Origin: SHYQ01 sp041674525
GTDB taxonomy: Bacteria > Chloroflexota > Dehalococcoidia > UBA2979
Length of the DNA stretch: 64,000 nt
NCBI GenBank assembly: GCA_041674525.1
Contig: JBAYVN010000003.1
Location: forward strand, 1 to 64,000
Direction of reading: 5' to 3'
Within the stretch, counting starts at the first letter, position 1. Every line of letters begins with the position of its first letter. The notes below the pieces were generated by a model. The model had not been told where the DNA came from, made no database searches, and worked only from the letters and a program-made list of their open reading frames with translations. Shown here piece by piece: positions 42,645 through 50,339 of the stretch. A program made the translations under genes and the position numbers.

Positions 42645-44258
42645 CTAGTACATGTCCATGTTGGACGGAGCGGCAGCGGTCTGCCCCTCCGGGATGTCGG
42701 TCACGAGGACGTTGGTCGTGAGGACCATGCCCGCGATCGACACAGCGTTCTCAAGCGCGGCCTTCGTCACCTTGGCCGGGTCGATGATGCCGAGCTGGAC
42801 CATGTCGCCGTAGGTGTCGGCGGCGGCGTCGTAGCCCTGGCCGCGCTTCAGGCTGCGCACCTTCTGCACGATCACCGAGCCGTCCTGGCCCGCGTTGGCG
42901 GCGATGCGGCGCAGCGGCTCCTCCAGCGCGCGGCGGAGGATGCGGACGCCCGTCATCTCGTCGGCGTTGTCGAGCTCGATCTTGTCGAGCACGGGCAACG
43001 CGTTCAGGAACGCGACGCCACCACCGGGGACCATGCCCTCTTCAACGGCGGCACGGGTGGCGGACAGGGCGTCCTCCACGCGGTGCTTCTTCTCGGTCAG
43101 CTCCACCTCGGTGGCGGCGCCGACCTTGACGATGGCCACGGAGCCGGCGAGCTTGCCCAGGCGCTCCTGCAGCTTCTCCTTGTCCCAGTCGGACGTGGCG
43201 CTGGCCAGCTGCGCGCGGATCATCTTCACGCGCTCCTCGGCGGCCTTCTTGGTGCCCTTGCCCTCGATGATCGTCGTCTCTTCCTTGGCGACGACCACGC
43301 GGCGGGCGCGGCCCATGTCCTCCACGCCGGCGGACTCCAGCGAGCGGTTGAGCTCCTGGCTGATCAGGGTGGCGCCGGTCAGCGCGGCGATGTCGCCGAG
43401 GTTCTCCTTGCGGCGGTCGCCGAAGCCGGGGGCCTTCACGGCGACCACGTTCACGGTGCCGCGCAGCTTGTTCACCGCCAGCGTAGCCAGCGCCTCGCCG
43501 TCCACGTCCTCGGCGATGATCACGAGGTTCTTGGAGACCTGGAGCTGCTTCTCCAGCCACGGCAGGATGTCGTTGACGGACGAGAGCTTGCGGTCCGTCA
43601 CGAAGATGTACGGATCCTCGATGACCGCTTCCATGCGCTCCGGGCTGGTGACGAAGTAGGGCGAGATGTAGCCGCGGTCGAAGGCCATGCCCTCCACGTA
43701 CTCGATCTCGGTCTGGATGCCCTTGGACTCCTCGACGGTGATGACGCCGTCCTTGCCGGCCGCCTCCATCACCTCGCCGATGAGTTCGCCGATCTCCTTC
43801 GAGGCGGCAGAGATGGCGGCGACCTGCGACATCTGCTCGCGGGTCGTGACCTTGGTGGCGTTCTTGGTGACCGCCTCCTTGATCGCCTTCGCCGCGGCCT
43901 CGATGCCGCGCTTCAGGGCCATCGGGTCGGCGCCCGCGGCGACGTTCTTCATGCCCTCGTGGACGATCGCCTGGCCCAGGACCGTGGCGGTCGTGGTGCC
44001 GTCACCGGCGATGTCGTTCGTCTTGGAGGCGATCTCCTTGGCGAGCTGGGCGCCGATGTTCTCGAAGGGGTTCTGAAGCTCGATGTCCTTCGCGATCGTC
44101 ACGCCGTCGTTCGTGATCGTCGGCGCGCCGAACTTCTTGTCGAGGACGACGTTGCGACCGCGGGGGCCCAGCGTCATCTTCACCGCGTCTGCCAGGGCGT
44201 CGATGCCGTCGCGCATCGCCTGGCGCGCCTGCTCGTCGAACAGCAGCTGCTTTGCCAT
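42645..44258 (-). CDS. groEL: Chaperonin GroEL
   Basis: 60-kDa chaperonin, 537 residues. The start AKQLLFDEQARQAM, the ATP site NDGVTIAKDIEL and GDGTTTATVLGQAI with the catalytic aspartate, and EEGMVPGGGVAFLNAL are all intact. The C-terminus ends in NMDMY rather than the common Gly-Gly-Met repeat. Preceded by a perfect CIRCE and a good promoter. No groES lies next to it, so the co-chaperonin gene must be elsewhere; a second chaperonin locus is likely but not seen. Confidence 0.97.
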   Translation of the reverse strand: MAKQLLFDEQARQAMRDGIDALADAVKMTLGPRGRNVVLDKKFGAPTITNDGVTIAKDIELQNPFENIGAQLAKEIASKTNDIAGDGTTTATVLGQAIVHEGMKNVAAGADPMALKRGIEAAAKAIKEAVTKNATKVTTREQMSQVAAISAASKEIGELIGEVMEAAGKDGVITVEESKGIQTEIEYVEGMAFDRGYISPYFVTSPERMEAVIEDPYIFVTDRKLSSVNDILPWLEKQLQVSKNLVIIAEDVDGEALATLAVNKLRGTVNVVAVKAPGFGDRRKENLGDIAALTGATLISQELNRSLESAGVEDMGRARRVVVAKEETTIIEGKGTKKAAEERVKMIRAQLASATSDWDKEKLQERLGKLAGSVAIVKVGAATEVELTEKKHRVEDALSATRAAVEEGMVPGGGVAFLNALPVLDKIELDNADEMTGVRILRRALEEPLRRIAANAGQDGSVIVQKVRSLKRGQGYDAAADTYGDMVQLGIIDPAKVTKAALENAVSIAGMVLTTNVLVTDIPEGQTAAAPSNMDMY

Positions 44259-44316
44259 CTGTGAAGTGTCCTTTGCTCCCGCGCCCCACGACCGCCGAGT
44301 CGGGCAGCGCGCACGT

Positions 44317-44343
44317 TTAGCACTCTCGGAACCGGAGTGCTAA
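44317..44343. promoter_or_regulatory. CIRCE operator (HrcA site)
   Basis: TTAGCACTC-N9-GAGTGCTAA, a perfect match to the CIRCE consensus with the exact nine-base spacer, overlapping the expected transcript start of groEL. HrcA repression with heat induction follows from established knowledge of this element; hrcA is not in the window. Confidence 0.97.
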
Positions 44344-44345
44344 CG

Positions 44346-44374
44346 GTTGTACCCAATCGCGCGCCGAGACGCAA
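44346..44374 (-). promoter_or_regulatory. groEL promoter
   Basis: On the minus strand TTGCGT (44374-44369), a 17-base spacer, then TACAAC (44351-44346), directly upstream of the CIRCE. Further up, GCGACG-tttac-CGTCGC (about 44417-44433) is an inverted repeat that could end the HDOD transcript. Confidence 0.75.
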
Positions 44375-44490
44375 GAGGGAACAGCCGTCCTTCGGCACAT
44401 GGGTGGTTCGGAAGGGGCGACGTTTACCGTCGCGGCCAGGAGCGATGCAATCTGCAGCAGGACATAACGCGATAATGCATGGCGGCGCGG

Positions 44491-45438
44491 CTAGCCCAGG
44501 GACCCGACCAGGGCCTCCACCTGCTGCATCACCTTCGCCATCCCCCCGGACTGGCGCAGGGCCAGCGAGAGCGGCGGGCGCTCCCACTCCTCGGGCGCCG
44601 GCGTGGGCTCCGAGGCCGGGTGCACGCCGTCCGGCAGCCCGTAGGCGCGGACGAACATGCGCGCGCGAAGCACGCACGCAGTCAGGCTGCGGGGGTCGGG
44701 CAAGGTGTCCAGCGGGCGTGCGTGGTCGCGCACCGCATCAGCCAGGGTCTGCGGGAAGTTCCAGTGCAGCGCCAGCGCGCCGCCGAGGTCGGCGTCCGTG
44801 AAGCCCAGCACCTGCCGCTCCGCGTCGTGCAGCGACGTGCCGGTGCTCTCCCGCAGGGTCAGCGCCTCGTGGAGTGCCGCCGGGCGTCCCTGGTCCAGTG
44901 CGAGCATCCCAATCTGGTGGAGCACGCCGGCGGTGAACGCCTCGTCCTGGTGCGCCCCCTCGGTCCGGGCGAGCACCTCGGCGAGGATCCCCGTGGCGAT
45001 GGAGAACTGCCAGAAGGCCTCGTAGTCCAGGTTGCTCGCCGTCTTCGCGGTCTGCATCAGGCAGGAGGTCAGGGCCGCGTTCCGCACGGAGCGGAAGCCC
45101 AGCAGCACCACCGCGTCGCGGGCGGTGGTGATGCGCCGGGCGAAGCCGTAGTAGGCGGAGTTGGCGAGGCGCAGGAGCTTCGCCGTGAGCGCCTGGTCGG
45201 TGGCGATGATCGCTGCGAGCTCGTGGGCGGAGAATTTCCCCTCGTCCAGGCCCAGGATGCGCTGCGCCACCACCGGCAGCGGCCGGAGGTCGGCCACCTG
45301 CAGCAGCACGTCGTCCAGCGCGTCCATGCCGAGGATGCGTGCATCCGCGCGGGCCCGTTCGGCGGCGAGCCGGCGGGCGAGCTGCTCGCGGGCGGCGGCG
45401 AACGGGTCATTCCCCGGCTGGTTCCACGGCTGCGGCAT
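44491..45438 (-). CDS. HDOD domain protein
   Basis: 315 residues. The HDOD domain (about 45-250) is recognised by LPVVAQRILGL, IIATDQALTAKLLRLANSAYYG, ITTARDAVVLLGFRSVRNAAL and the later FTAGVLHQIGMLAL. HDOD is a phosphodiesterase-like fold without the metal-binding HD residues, used in signalling scaffolds. An N-terminal helical stretch and a variable tail flank it. No receiver, GGDEF or EAL domain is fused. The ATG follows AAGGTG at a short distance. Role unknown. Confidence 0.88.
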   Translation of the reverse strand: MPQPWNQPGNDPFAAAREQLARRLAAERARADARILGMDALDDVLLQVADLRPLPVVAQRILGLDEGKFSAHELAAIIATDQALTAKLLRLANSAYYGFARRITTARDAVVLLGFRSVRNAALTSCLMQTAKTASNLDYEAFWQFSIATGILAEVLARTEGAHQDEAFTAGVLHQIGMLALDQGRPAALHEALTLRESTGTSLHDAERQVLGFTDADLGGALALHWNFPQTLADAVRDHARPLDTLPDPRSLTACVLRARMFVRAYGLPDGVHPASEPTPAPEEWERPPLSLALRQSGGMAKVMQQVEALVGSLG

Positions 45439-45486
45439 CTCGCACCTTCCCGCGCTGATGATCGGCGGGCCGGTGCGGTCCGGGCA

Positions 45487-46089
45487 TCAGGACGAACCCG
45501 CATCCTCGCCGGGCCCGCGCGCGGCGGCAGCGGATGCGGGGTCCACGAACCGCCTCGACGGCGACCGCAGCCACCCGATGCGAGCGGGTGGCCAGTACCG
45601 CATCACGGCCGTCGCGGTAAGCCGCTCGCGCGCGACGGGGCCGAAGTCGCGGCTGTCCGTGCTCGCTGCGCGGTGGTCCCCCAGCAGGAAGTACGTGTCC
45701 GGCGCCAGCCGCTGCACGCCGCGGTGCTGCGCCACGGGGTCCTCGCCGTGGGCGTACGGCTCCGCCAAACGGCGTCCGTTCACCTGCACGCCGCCGCCGA
45801 CGCGCAAGGCCTCCCCGGGCAGCCCGACGATGCGCTTCAGCAGCAACCGGCGCCCGCCCTCGGGGCGCGGGTCCTCCGTGACCACGATCCGGCCGTACGC
45901 GGCGCGCCGGGGCGGAGCGCCCCTGCGCAGCAGCAGGAAGTCGCCCGGCTGCAGCGCCGGGGTCATGCTGTCGCCCGCGACCTCGACGCGCTGGAGCACG
46001 CGCACGCCGAGCCATGCCGGGATCGCCAGGCACGCAGCGGCGGCCGCCGCCAGTGCCATCACCGGACGGGGCCGCCGCGTCGAGGTCAT
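45487..46089 (-). CDS. S26 signal-peptidase-like protein, probable Ni-SOD maturation protease
   Basis: 200 residues with one N-terminal membrane helix (about 10-27). The S26 motifs are VEVAGDSMTPALQPGD with catalytic S41, RLLLKRIVGLPGE with K85, and LGDHRAASTDSRDFGPV. This also fits a housekeeping signal peptidase I. Because it lies 35 bases downstream of sodN on the same strand, and Ni-SOD precursors are cut by an adjacent S26 peptidase (SodX) in actinobacteria, I favour the maturation protease. Its length and the full box E motif leave general signal peptidase as the alternative. Confidence 0.75.
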   Translation of the reverse strand: MTSTRRPRPVMALAAAAAACLAIPAWLGVRVLQRVEVAGDSMTPALQPGDFLLLRRGAPPRRAAYGRIVVTEDPRPEGGRRLLLKRIVGLPGEALRVGGGVQVNGRRLAEPYAHGEDPVAQHRGVQRLAPDTYFLLGDHRAASTDSRDFGPVARERLTATAVMRYWPPARIGWLRSPSRRFVDPASAAAARGPGEDAGSS

Positions 46090-46124
46090 CCGGGCTTCGC
46101 TCCGCGGACCGCTCTGCTCCGGGC

Positions 46125-46559
46125 CTAGGCCTTCTTGGTCTCCCAGAAGATGGTGTCGATCTCCGCGATCGCGTCCAGGAGCTGCTGCCCCTGCGCCGGG
46201 TCCTGCGACTTCTTCGCCGCGCCGGCGAGCTTCGTCGCCTTCCAGAAGGTGTCATGCAGCGTGGGGTACTTCTCCAGGTGGGCCGGGGTGAAGTAGTCCG
46301 TCCAGAGCACCCACAGGTGGTGCTTGACCATGTCGGCGCGCTCTTCCTTGATCGAGAGCGCGCGGGCGCGGTAGTCCTCCAGCGTCTGGGTGGCGCCCTT
46401 CATGTTCTCCGCGTTCTGGTATCGCTCCTGGATGGCGCGCACGGACTCCGCCTCGATGCGCGCCTGGGCGGGGTCGTAGACCCCACAGGGCAGGTCGCAG
46501 TGCGCGGACGCCACGCGGCCGGGGCGGATCAGGGCTTCTATGCTGGACCGGATGTTCAC
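46125..46559 (-). CDS. sodN: Nickel superoxide dismutase precursor
   Basis: Dismutates superoxide with a Ni centre. 144 residues from a GTG with GAGGAG six bases upstream. After a 19-residue propeptide ending in VASA, the mature protein would begin HCDLPCGVYDPAQARIEAES: the Ni hook H1-C2-x-x-P-C6-G-x-Y9 is perfect. The rest is the four-helix bundle with KHHLWVLWTDYFTPAHLEKYP. The propeptide must be removed to expose H1; the next gene encodes an S26 peptidase. A -10-like TACGAT lies about 70 bases upstream. Confidence 0.96.
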   Translation of the reverse strand: MNIRSSIEALIRPGRVASAHCDLPCGVYDPAQARIEAESVRAIQERYQNAENMKGATQTLEDYRARALSIKEERADMVKHHLWVLWTDYFTPAHLEKYPTLHDTFWKATKLAGAAKKSQDPAQGQQLLDAIAEIDTIFWETKKA

Positions 46560-46562
46560 CAC

Positions 46563-46800
46563 GAACTCCTCACATGCGTCGGTCGTCTTGGTCGGATGAG
46601 GGCGAGCGATGAGGTTCCCGCCGTGGTGAAATCGTATCAACCCCGCCCAGCCCCGCACACGCCTGCGCGCCCACACCCCGGATCAGGCCCTGAATGAGGG
46701 AGATCAGGCGTTGGACCCGGGGGCTGGATGAGGCGACGCAGGGGGCCGGGACACCACCACCCGGGATCACCACCCGGGCGGCGGATACACGGGTGACGGG
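46563..46800. other. Intergenic stretch between nuoB and sodN
   Basis: 238 bases without a supported gene. It holds the sodN upstream region and a direct repeat of ACCACCCGGG at period 13 near 46755-46780 close to the nuoB 3' end. No strong terminator hairpin is visible. Confidence 0.5.
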
Positions 46801-47586
46801 CTACAGGTGCACGCCGCCGGTCAGCGACACGCCGCCGGAGCGGCGGTTCGGGTCGTCGATGCCGGGGTATGGGGGGAAGAGCGACTCGAGCTCGCGGCGG
46901 ATGGGGTCGCCCTCGGGCAGGTACGCCGAGAAGTCGCCGTCCGGCTGCGGGCGCTGGCGCTGGCCGGTCACCTCGAAGTGCTTGATCTTCTCTTGGAGCA
47001 TCATCAGGCCCTGGAGCAGCGACTCCGGTCGAGGCGGGCAGCCGGGGACATACACGTCCACCGGCGCGATCAGGTTCACGCCCGGCAGCACCGAGTAGGC
47101 GTACGCGAACGGGCCGCCCATGATCGCGCACCCGCCCATGGAGATCACCCACTTCGGGTCCGGCATCTGCAGGTAGATGCGGCGGACCACCGGCGCCATC
47201 TTCCAGGTCACCGTGCCCGCGACGATCATCAGGTCCGCCTGCCGGGGCGAGGCCCGGAAGACCTCGGACCCGAAGCGGGCAATGTCGTAGCGGGAGGCCG
47301 CGGACGCGATCATCTCGATCGCGCAGCAGGCGAGCCCGAACGTGGCCGGCCACAGCGAGGACGCGCGGGCCCAGTTCATCAGCCCGTCCACGGAGGTGGC
47401 GATCACGTTCTTGCGGACCTCTTCCTCCAGGTCGACGCCGCCGAGCGCATCGTCCCCCAGCAACGGGTGCGGCACGTGCAGGGCACCGGGCCCCGTGGTC
47501 GCGAACGTGCCAGCGCTTTCGAACCTGGTAGCCAGCGGGTGGTTGGTCAACGCCCGTCCCCTGCCATTACGGCGTCTGCCGTCCAT
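46801..47586 (-). CDS. nuoB: NADH-quinone oxidoreductase subunit B, stand-alone
   Basis: Complex I subunit carrying cluster N2. 261 residues. The four cluster cysteines are C87-C88 (GLACCAIEM), C153 (MGGCAIMGGPF) and C183 (VPGCPPRPE). It has an N-terminal extension of about 50 residues (or less if the TTG at 47550 is the start) and a C-terminal extension of about 50 residues ending SLFPPYPGIDDPN. A TAGGAT hexamer lies 15 bases before the ATG. No other nuo gene is near, so this is an orphan or one of a dispersed set. Confidence 0.93.
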   Translation of the reverse strand: MDGRRRNGRGRALTNHPLATRFESAGTFATTGPGALHVPHPLLGDDALGGVDLEEEVRKNVIATSVDGLMNWARASSLWPATFGLACCAIEMIASAASRYDIARFGSEVFRASPRQADLMIVAGTVTWKMAPVVRRIYLQMPDPKWVISMGGCAIMGGPFAYAYSVLPGVNLIAPVDVYVPGCPPRPESLLQGLMMLQEKIKHFEVTGQRQRPQPDGDFSAYLPEGDPIRRELESLFPPYPGIDDPNRRSGGVSLTGGVHL

Positions 47587-47664
47587 GCCCTGATCGGCCC
47601 GATCCTAGCCCCTCCACCGGGGCGCGGCAAACCCGCTCGTGCGCTCGATGCTGCGTGTCCGCCG

Positions 47665-48897
47665 CTACGAGGCGAGCCACGGCCGCCAGTCCGCGGGCGG
47701 CTCCGTGGTGGGCACGGGGGAGAGCGCCCGCAGCCGCTGCACGATCGGGGGGAGCGCCTGCAGCACACGGTCGACGTCGGCGTCCGTGTTGCCTCGACCG
47801 AACGTGAAGCGCAGCGACCCGCGTGCCAGCTCGGCGGGCATGCCGGTCGCGACCAGGACGTGGCTGGGCTCCACGGACCCCGTGGTGCACGCCGACCCGG
47901 AAGACGCCGCGATCCCGGCGAGGTCCAGCGCGAGCAGGATCGATTCGCCCTCGACGAAGCCCACCGCGCACGACACGTTGCCCGGCAGCCGCTGCGAGAT
48001 GTCGCGCGGCCCCGTGATCGCCAGCATGGGGATGCGTCGCGGGAGCTCGGCGAGCAGCCGCTCCTGCAGCGCGCGCTCGTGGCTGACGTCGGCCTCGCGG
48101 CGCTCGGAGGCGATGGACACCGCCTGCGCGAAGCCGGCGATGGCGGCGGTGTCCTCGGTCCCGGCGCGGATGCCGCGCTCCTGTCCGCCGCCGAGGATCT
48201 GCCCCTGCAGGGGCGTCCCGGCGCGCACGTACAGCGCCCCCGCCCCCCGCGGCCCGTACATCTTGTGCGCGGTGAAGCTCATCAGGTCGACGCCGAGGCG
48301 GTCGACGCGCGCACCGAGGTGCGCCGCCGACTGCACGGCGTCCGTGTGCACCATCGTGCGCGGGTTCTTCGCCCGCGCGCGGCGCGCGATCTCGGCGATG
48401 TCGTTGATGGTGCCGATCTCGTTGTTCGCATGCATCACGGAGACCAGCACCGTGTCTTCGCGCACGGCAGCCTCCACCGCTGTCGGATCGACGCGCCCGT
48501 CGCGGTCGACGCCCACCACGGTGACCTCGGCGAGTCCGTCGCGCTCCAGCTGCTCGGCGGGGTCGAGGATCGCGTGGTGCTCCACGGCAGAGATGACGAT
48601 GTGCCGTCCGCGGCGCGTGGAGGCCGCGAGCACGCCGCGCAGCGCGAGGTTGTCCGCTTCGGAGCCCCCCGAGGTGAAGATCACCTCGTCGGGCTGCGCG
48701 CCGATGAGTGCTGCGATCGTCGCGCGGGCGGCATCGATGGTGGCGCGGGCGCGCTGGGCCTCCACGTAGATCGATGACGGGTTATGCCACTGATCGCGGA
48801 GGTGCGGGAGCATCGTCTCGACCACGGCCGGGTCGGGCGGTGTGGTCGCCGCGTGATCGAGGTAGATGCGCGGGTGGCCCGAGCTCATGGCGGTCAT
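47665..48897 (-). CDS. iscS: Cysteine desulfurase (IscS/NifS type)
   Basis: PLP enzyme that takes sulfur from cysteine as a persulfide for Fe-S clusters and thiolation. 410 residues from the ATG at 48897. IYLDHAATTP opens the fold, H108 lies in EHHAIL, the PLP lysine is K212 in SFTAHKMYGPRG, and the persulfide cysteine is C337 in SSGSACTTGS. The start has no ribosome binding site, but TATCCT lies exactly six bases upstream. It is divergent from a SufR-like regulator that may control it. Confidence 0.95.
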   Translation of the reverse strand: MTAMSSGHPRIYLDHAATTPPDPAVVETMLPHLRDQWHNPSSIYVEAQRARATIDAARATIAALIGAQPDEVIFTSGGSEADNLALRGVLAASTRRGRHIVISAVEHHAILDPAEQLERDGLAEVTVVGVDRDGRVDPTAVEAAVREDTVLVSVMHANNEIGTINDIAEIARRARAKNPRTMVHTDAVQSAAHLGARVDRLGVDLMSFTAHKMYGPRGAGALYVRAGTPLQGQILGGGQERGIRAGTEDTAAIAGFAQAVSIASERREADVSHERALQERLLAELPRRIPMLAITGPRDISQRLPGNVSCAVGFVEGESILLALDLAGIAASSGSACTTGSVEPSHVLVATGMPAELARGSLRFTFGRGNTDADVDRVLQALPPIVQRLRALSPVPTTEPPADWRPWLAS

Positions 48898-48979
48898 GGG
48901 AGGAGGATACCGCGGAGAGGGGACACGGTTTCGCACGTATTTCGCTCGAAAAGGAGAAAAAGGGTGCTAGCATCGAATC
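48898..48979. promoter_or_regulatory. Divergent leaderless promoters of iscS and the SufR-like gene, with palindrome
   Basis: 82 bases between two start codons. Minus strand: TATCCT (48909-48904) six bases before the iscS ATG. Plus strand: extended -10 TGC-TAGCAT (48965-48973) six bases before the regulator ATG. Between them TTTCG-ct-CGAAA (48940-48951) is a perfect short palindrome in an AT-rich patch, in the place of the -35 of the plus promoter; a candidate operator for the regulator. Confidence 0.6.
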
Positions 48980-49645
48980 ATGTCCGCAGGTCATATCGAT
49001 GGCACCCGCGAGGAGATCCTCGCCATCCTCCGTCGCCGCGAGCGCGTGGGGGTTGAGGATCTTGCGCGCGAGCTGGGCCTGGCCGGCGCCACCGTGCGCC
49101 GCCACCTGGACGTGCTCCAGCGCGACAACTACGTCGCCGTGACGCAGGTGCGCGGCCAGACCGGGCGCCCTCGTCATCTCTTCTCGTTGACCGAGGCGGG
49201 GGCGGACCTCTTCCCGCACCACTACGTGCGGCTGACGCAGCGCCTGCTCGGCGAGATCGTCGGGCTGGACGCCAGGGAGACGGCGGGCCGCTCGGGCGGC
49301 GAGATCGCCTCCCTCGTCTTCGAGAAGATGGCGGACCGCCTCGCCGCCGAGTACGCCCCGCACGTCACCGGCGCGACGCTGGAGGCTCGCGTGCGGTCCG
49401 CCGTGAACCTGGTCGCCGACGAGGGCCTCGACTTCGAGGTTGCGCCGCGCGAGGGCGGGGTGCATCTGCTGGGGCGCGGCTGTCCCTGCACGCGGCTGAC
49501 CGGCTCCGCCGCCGGGACGTGCGACCACGACCGGCGGATGCTGGAGCAGATCCTCGGCGTGCGCGTGCAGGCACTGCCCCCGGCCGATATCCCGCACGAC
49601 TTCCACTGCGGCTACCTCGTCACCGAGCACGTCGCCGCCCCGTAG
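48980..49645 (+). CDS. SufR-like Fe-S-sensing transcriptional regulator
   Basis: 221 residues. The N-terminal winged helix-turn-helix is REEILAILRRRERVGVEDLA then GLAGATVRRHLDVLQRDNY, with RPRHLFSLTEAG as the wing. The C-terminal part has C168, C181 (spacing CX12C) and C210, in register with the SufR pattern CX12CX13CX14C except that the third cysteine is an arginine (R195). C170 is an extra candidate ligand. SufR binds an Fe-S cluster and represses Fe-S assembly genes. The divergent iscS and downstream A-type carrier support this role. Confidence 0.85.
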   Translation: MSAGHIDGTREEILAILRRRERVGVEDLARELGLAGATVRRHLDVLQRDNYVAVTQVRGQTGRPRHLFSLTEAGADLFPHHYVRLTQRLLGEIVGLDARETAGRSGGEIASLVFEKMADRLAAEYAPHVTGATLEARVRSAVNLVADEGLDFEVAPREGGVHLLGRGCPCTRLTGSAAGTCDHDRRMLEQILGVRVQALPPADIPHDFHCGYLVTEHVAAP

Positions 49646-49698
49646 GGTCGCCCCGCGCGGCTTCCCGTCCGGGATAACCATGCCCCGGCTGCGCTAAT

Positions 49699-49727
49699 TG
49701 TCCATCGAGGTCCGGCCGACGTATCAT
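49699..49727 (+). promoter_or_regulatory. Promoter of the A-type carrier gene
   Basis: TTGTCC (49699-49704), 17-base spacer, TATCAT (49722-49727), about 65 bases before the start codon. A good sigma-70-type match for this GC-rich genome. Confidence 0.65.
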
Positions 49728-49791
49728 GGTGGCAGCACATACCGGCGCCGCGCGACGTCCGCGAGGCGGCCCGGAAGGGATCGAGGACCAG

Positions 49792-50223
49792 ATGACTCTT
49801 GCCGGCATGGGCGACCCCATCTCGAAGACGCCCGCGTTCACCATCCCCAGCGTCGCCGCGCCGGTGGTGACCGTGACCGAGCGCGCCGCTGCGAAGGCGC
49901 TCTCGCTTCTCGCGGCGAAGGGGCACCCGGACGGGATGCTCCGCGTGTTCGTCGTCGGCGGCGGGTGCTCCGGCTACCAGTACGGCATGGCGATCGCTAC
50001 GGGCGCCGAGGCCGAGGACCACGTGATCGAGGCCGAGGGCGGCATCCGCGTAGTGGTCGACCGCGACTCCATCCCGATGATCGCCGGCGCCGAGATCGAC
50101 TACGTCGAGGACCTGATGAAGTCCGGCTTCACGATCTACAACCCGAACGCGACCTCCTCCTGCGCCTGCGGGTCGTCCTTCCAGACGGCCGGCGGCGGCG
50201 GGACGCCGAGGGCCTGCAACTAG
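49792..50223 (+). CDS. A-type iron-sulfur cluster carrier (IscA/SufA/ErpA family)
   Basis: 143 residues. The ATG follows GAGG by six bases. About 28 variable residues precede the conserved domain starting VTVTERAAAKALSLL. The three cluster/iron ligands are C59 in GGGCSGYQYG and C124-x-C126 in SSCACGSSF, the standard A-type triad. It delivers or stores Fe-S clusters on the way to apo-proteins. It follows the SufR-like gene with its own promoter; the tail after the CxC motif is Gly-rich. Confidence 0.93.
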   Translation: MTLAGMGDPISKTPAFTIPSVAAPVVTVTERAAAKALSLLAAKGHPDGMLRVFVVGGGCSGYQYGMAIATGAEAEDHVIEAEGGIRVVVDRDSIPMIAGAEIDYVEDLMKSGFTIYNPNATSSCACGSSFQTAGGGGTPRACN

Positions 50224-50243
50224 GCGGACGCTCGACAGACGCA

Positions 50244-50293
50244 GTCGCGAACATGGGTCGCGAGCATGGACGGCCCCGCGCGAGCGGGGCCGT
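50244..50293 (+). terminator. Tandem 13-mer plus GNRA-capped hairpin
   Basis: A 13-base unit gtcgcgaacatgg is repeated in tandem (50244 and 50257, one mismatch) and is followed at once by ACGGCCCCGC-gcga-GCGGGGCCGT (50270-50293), a perfect 10-bp stem with a GCGA loop. No U tract. Probably the end of the A-type carrier transcript. Confidence 0.6.
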
Positions 50294-50339
50294 GGTGCAC
50301 CCGGACGGGGTGTCCGCCGCCCAGGAGAGGAGCACACCA

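Noticed and set aside
45487..46089. Calling the S26 peptidase simply housekeeping LepB
   Set aside because: Possible by motif, but its position directly after sodN favours Ni-SOD maturation; I kept both options in the entry and gave no symbol.
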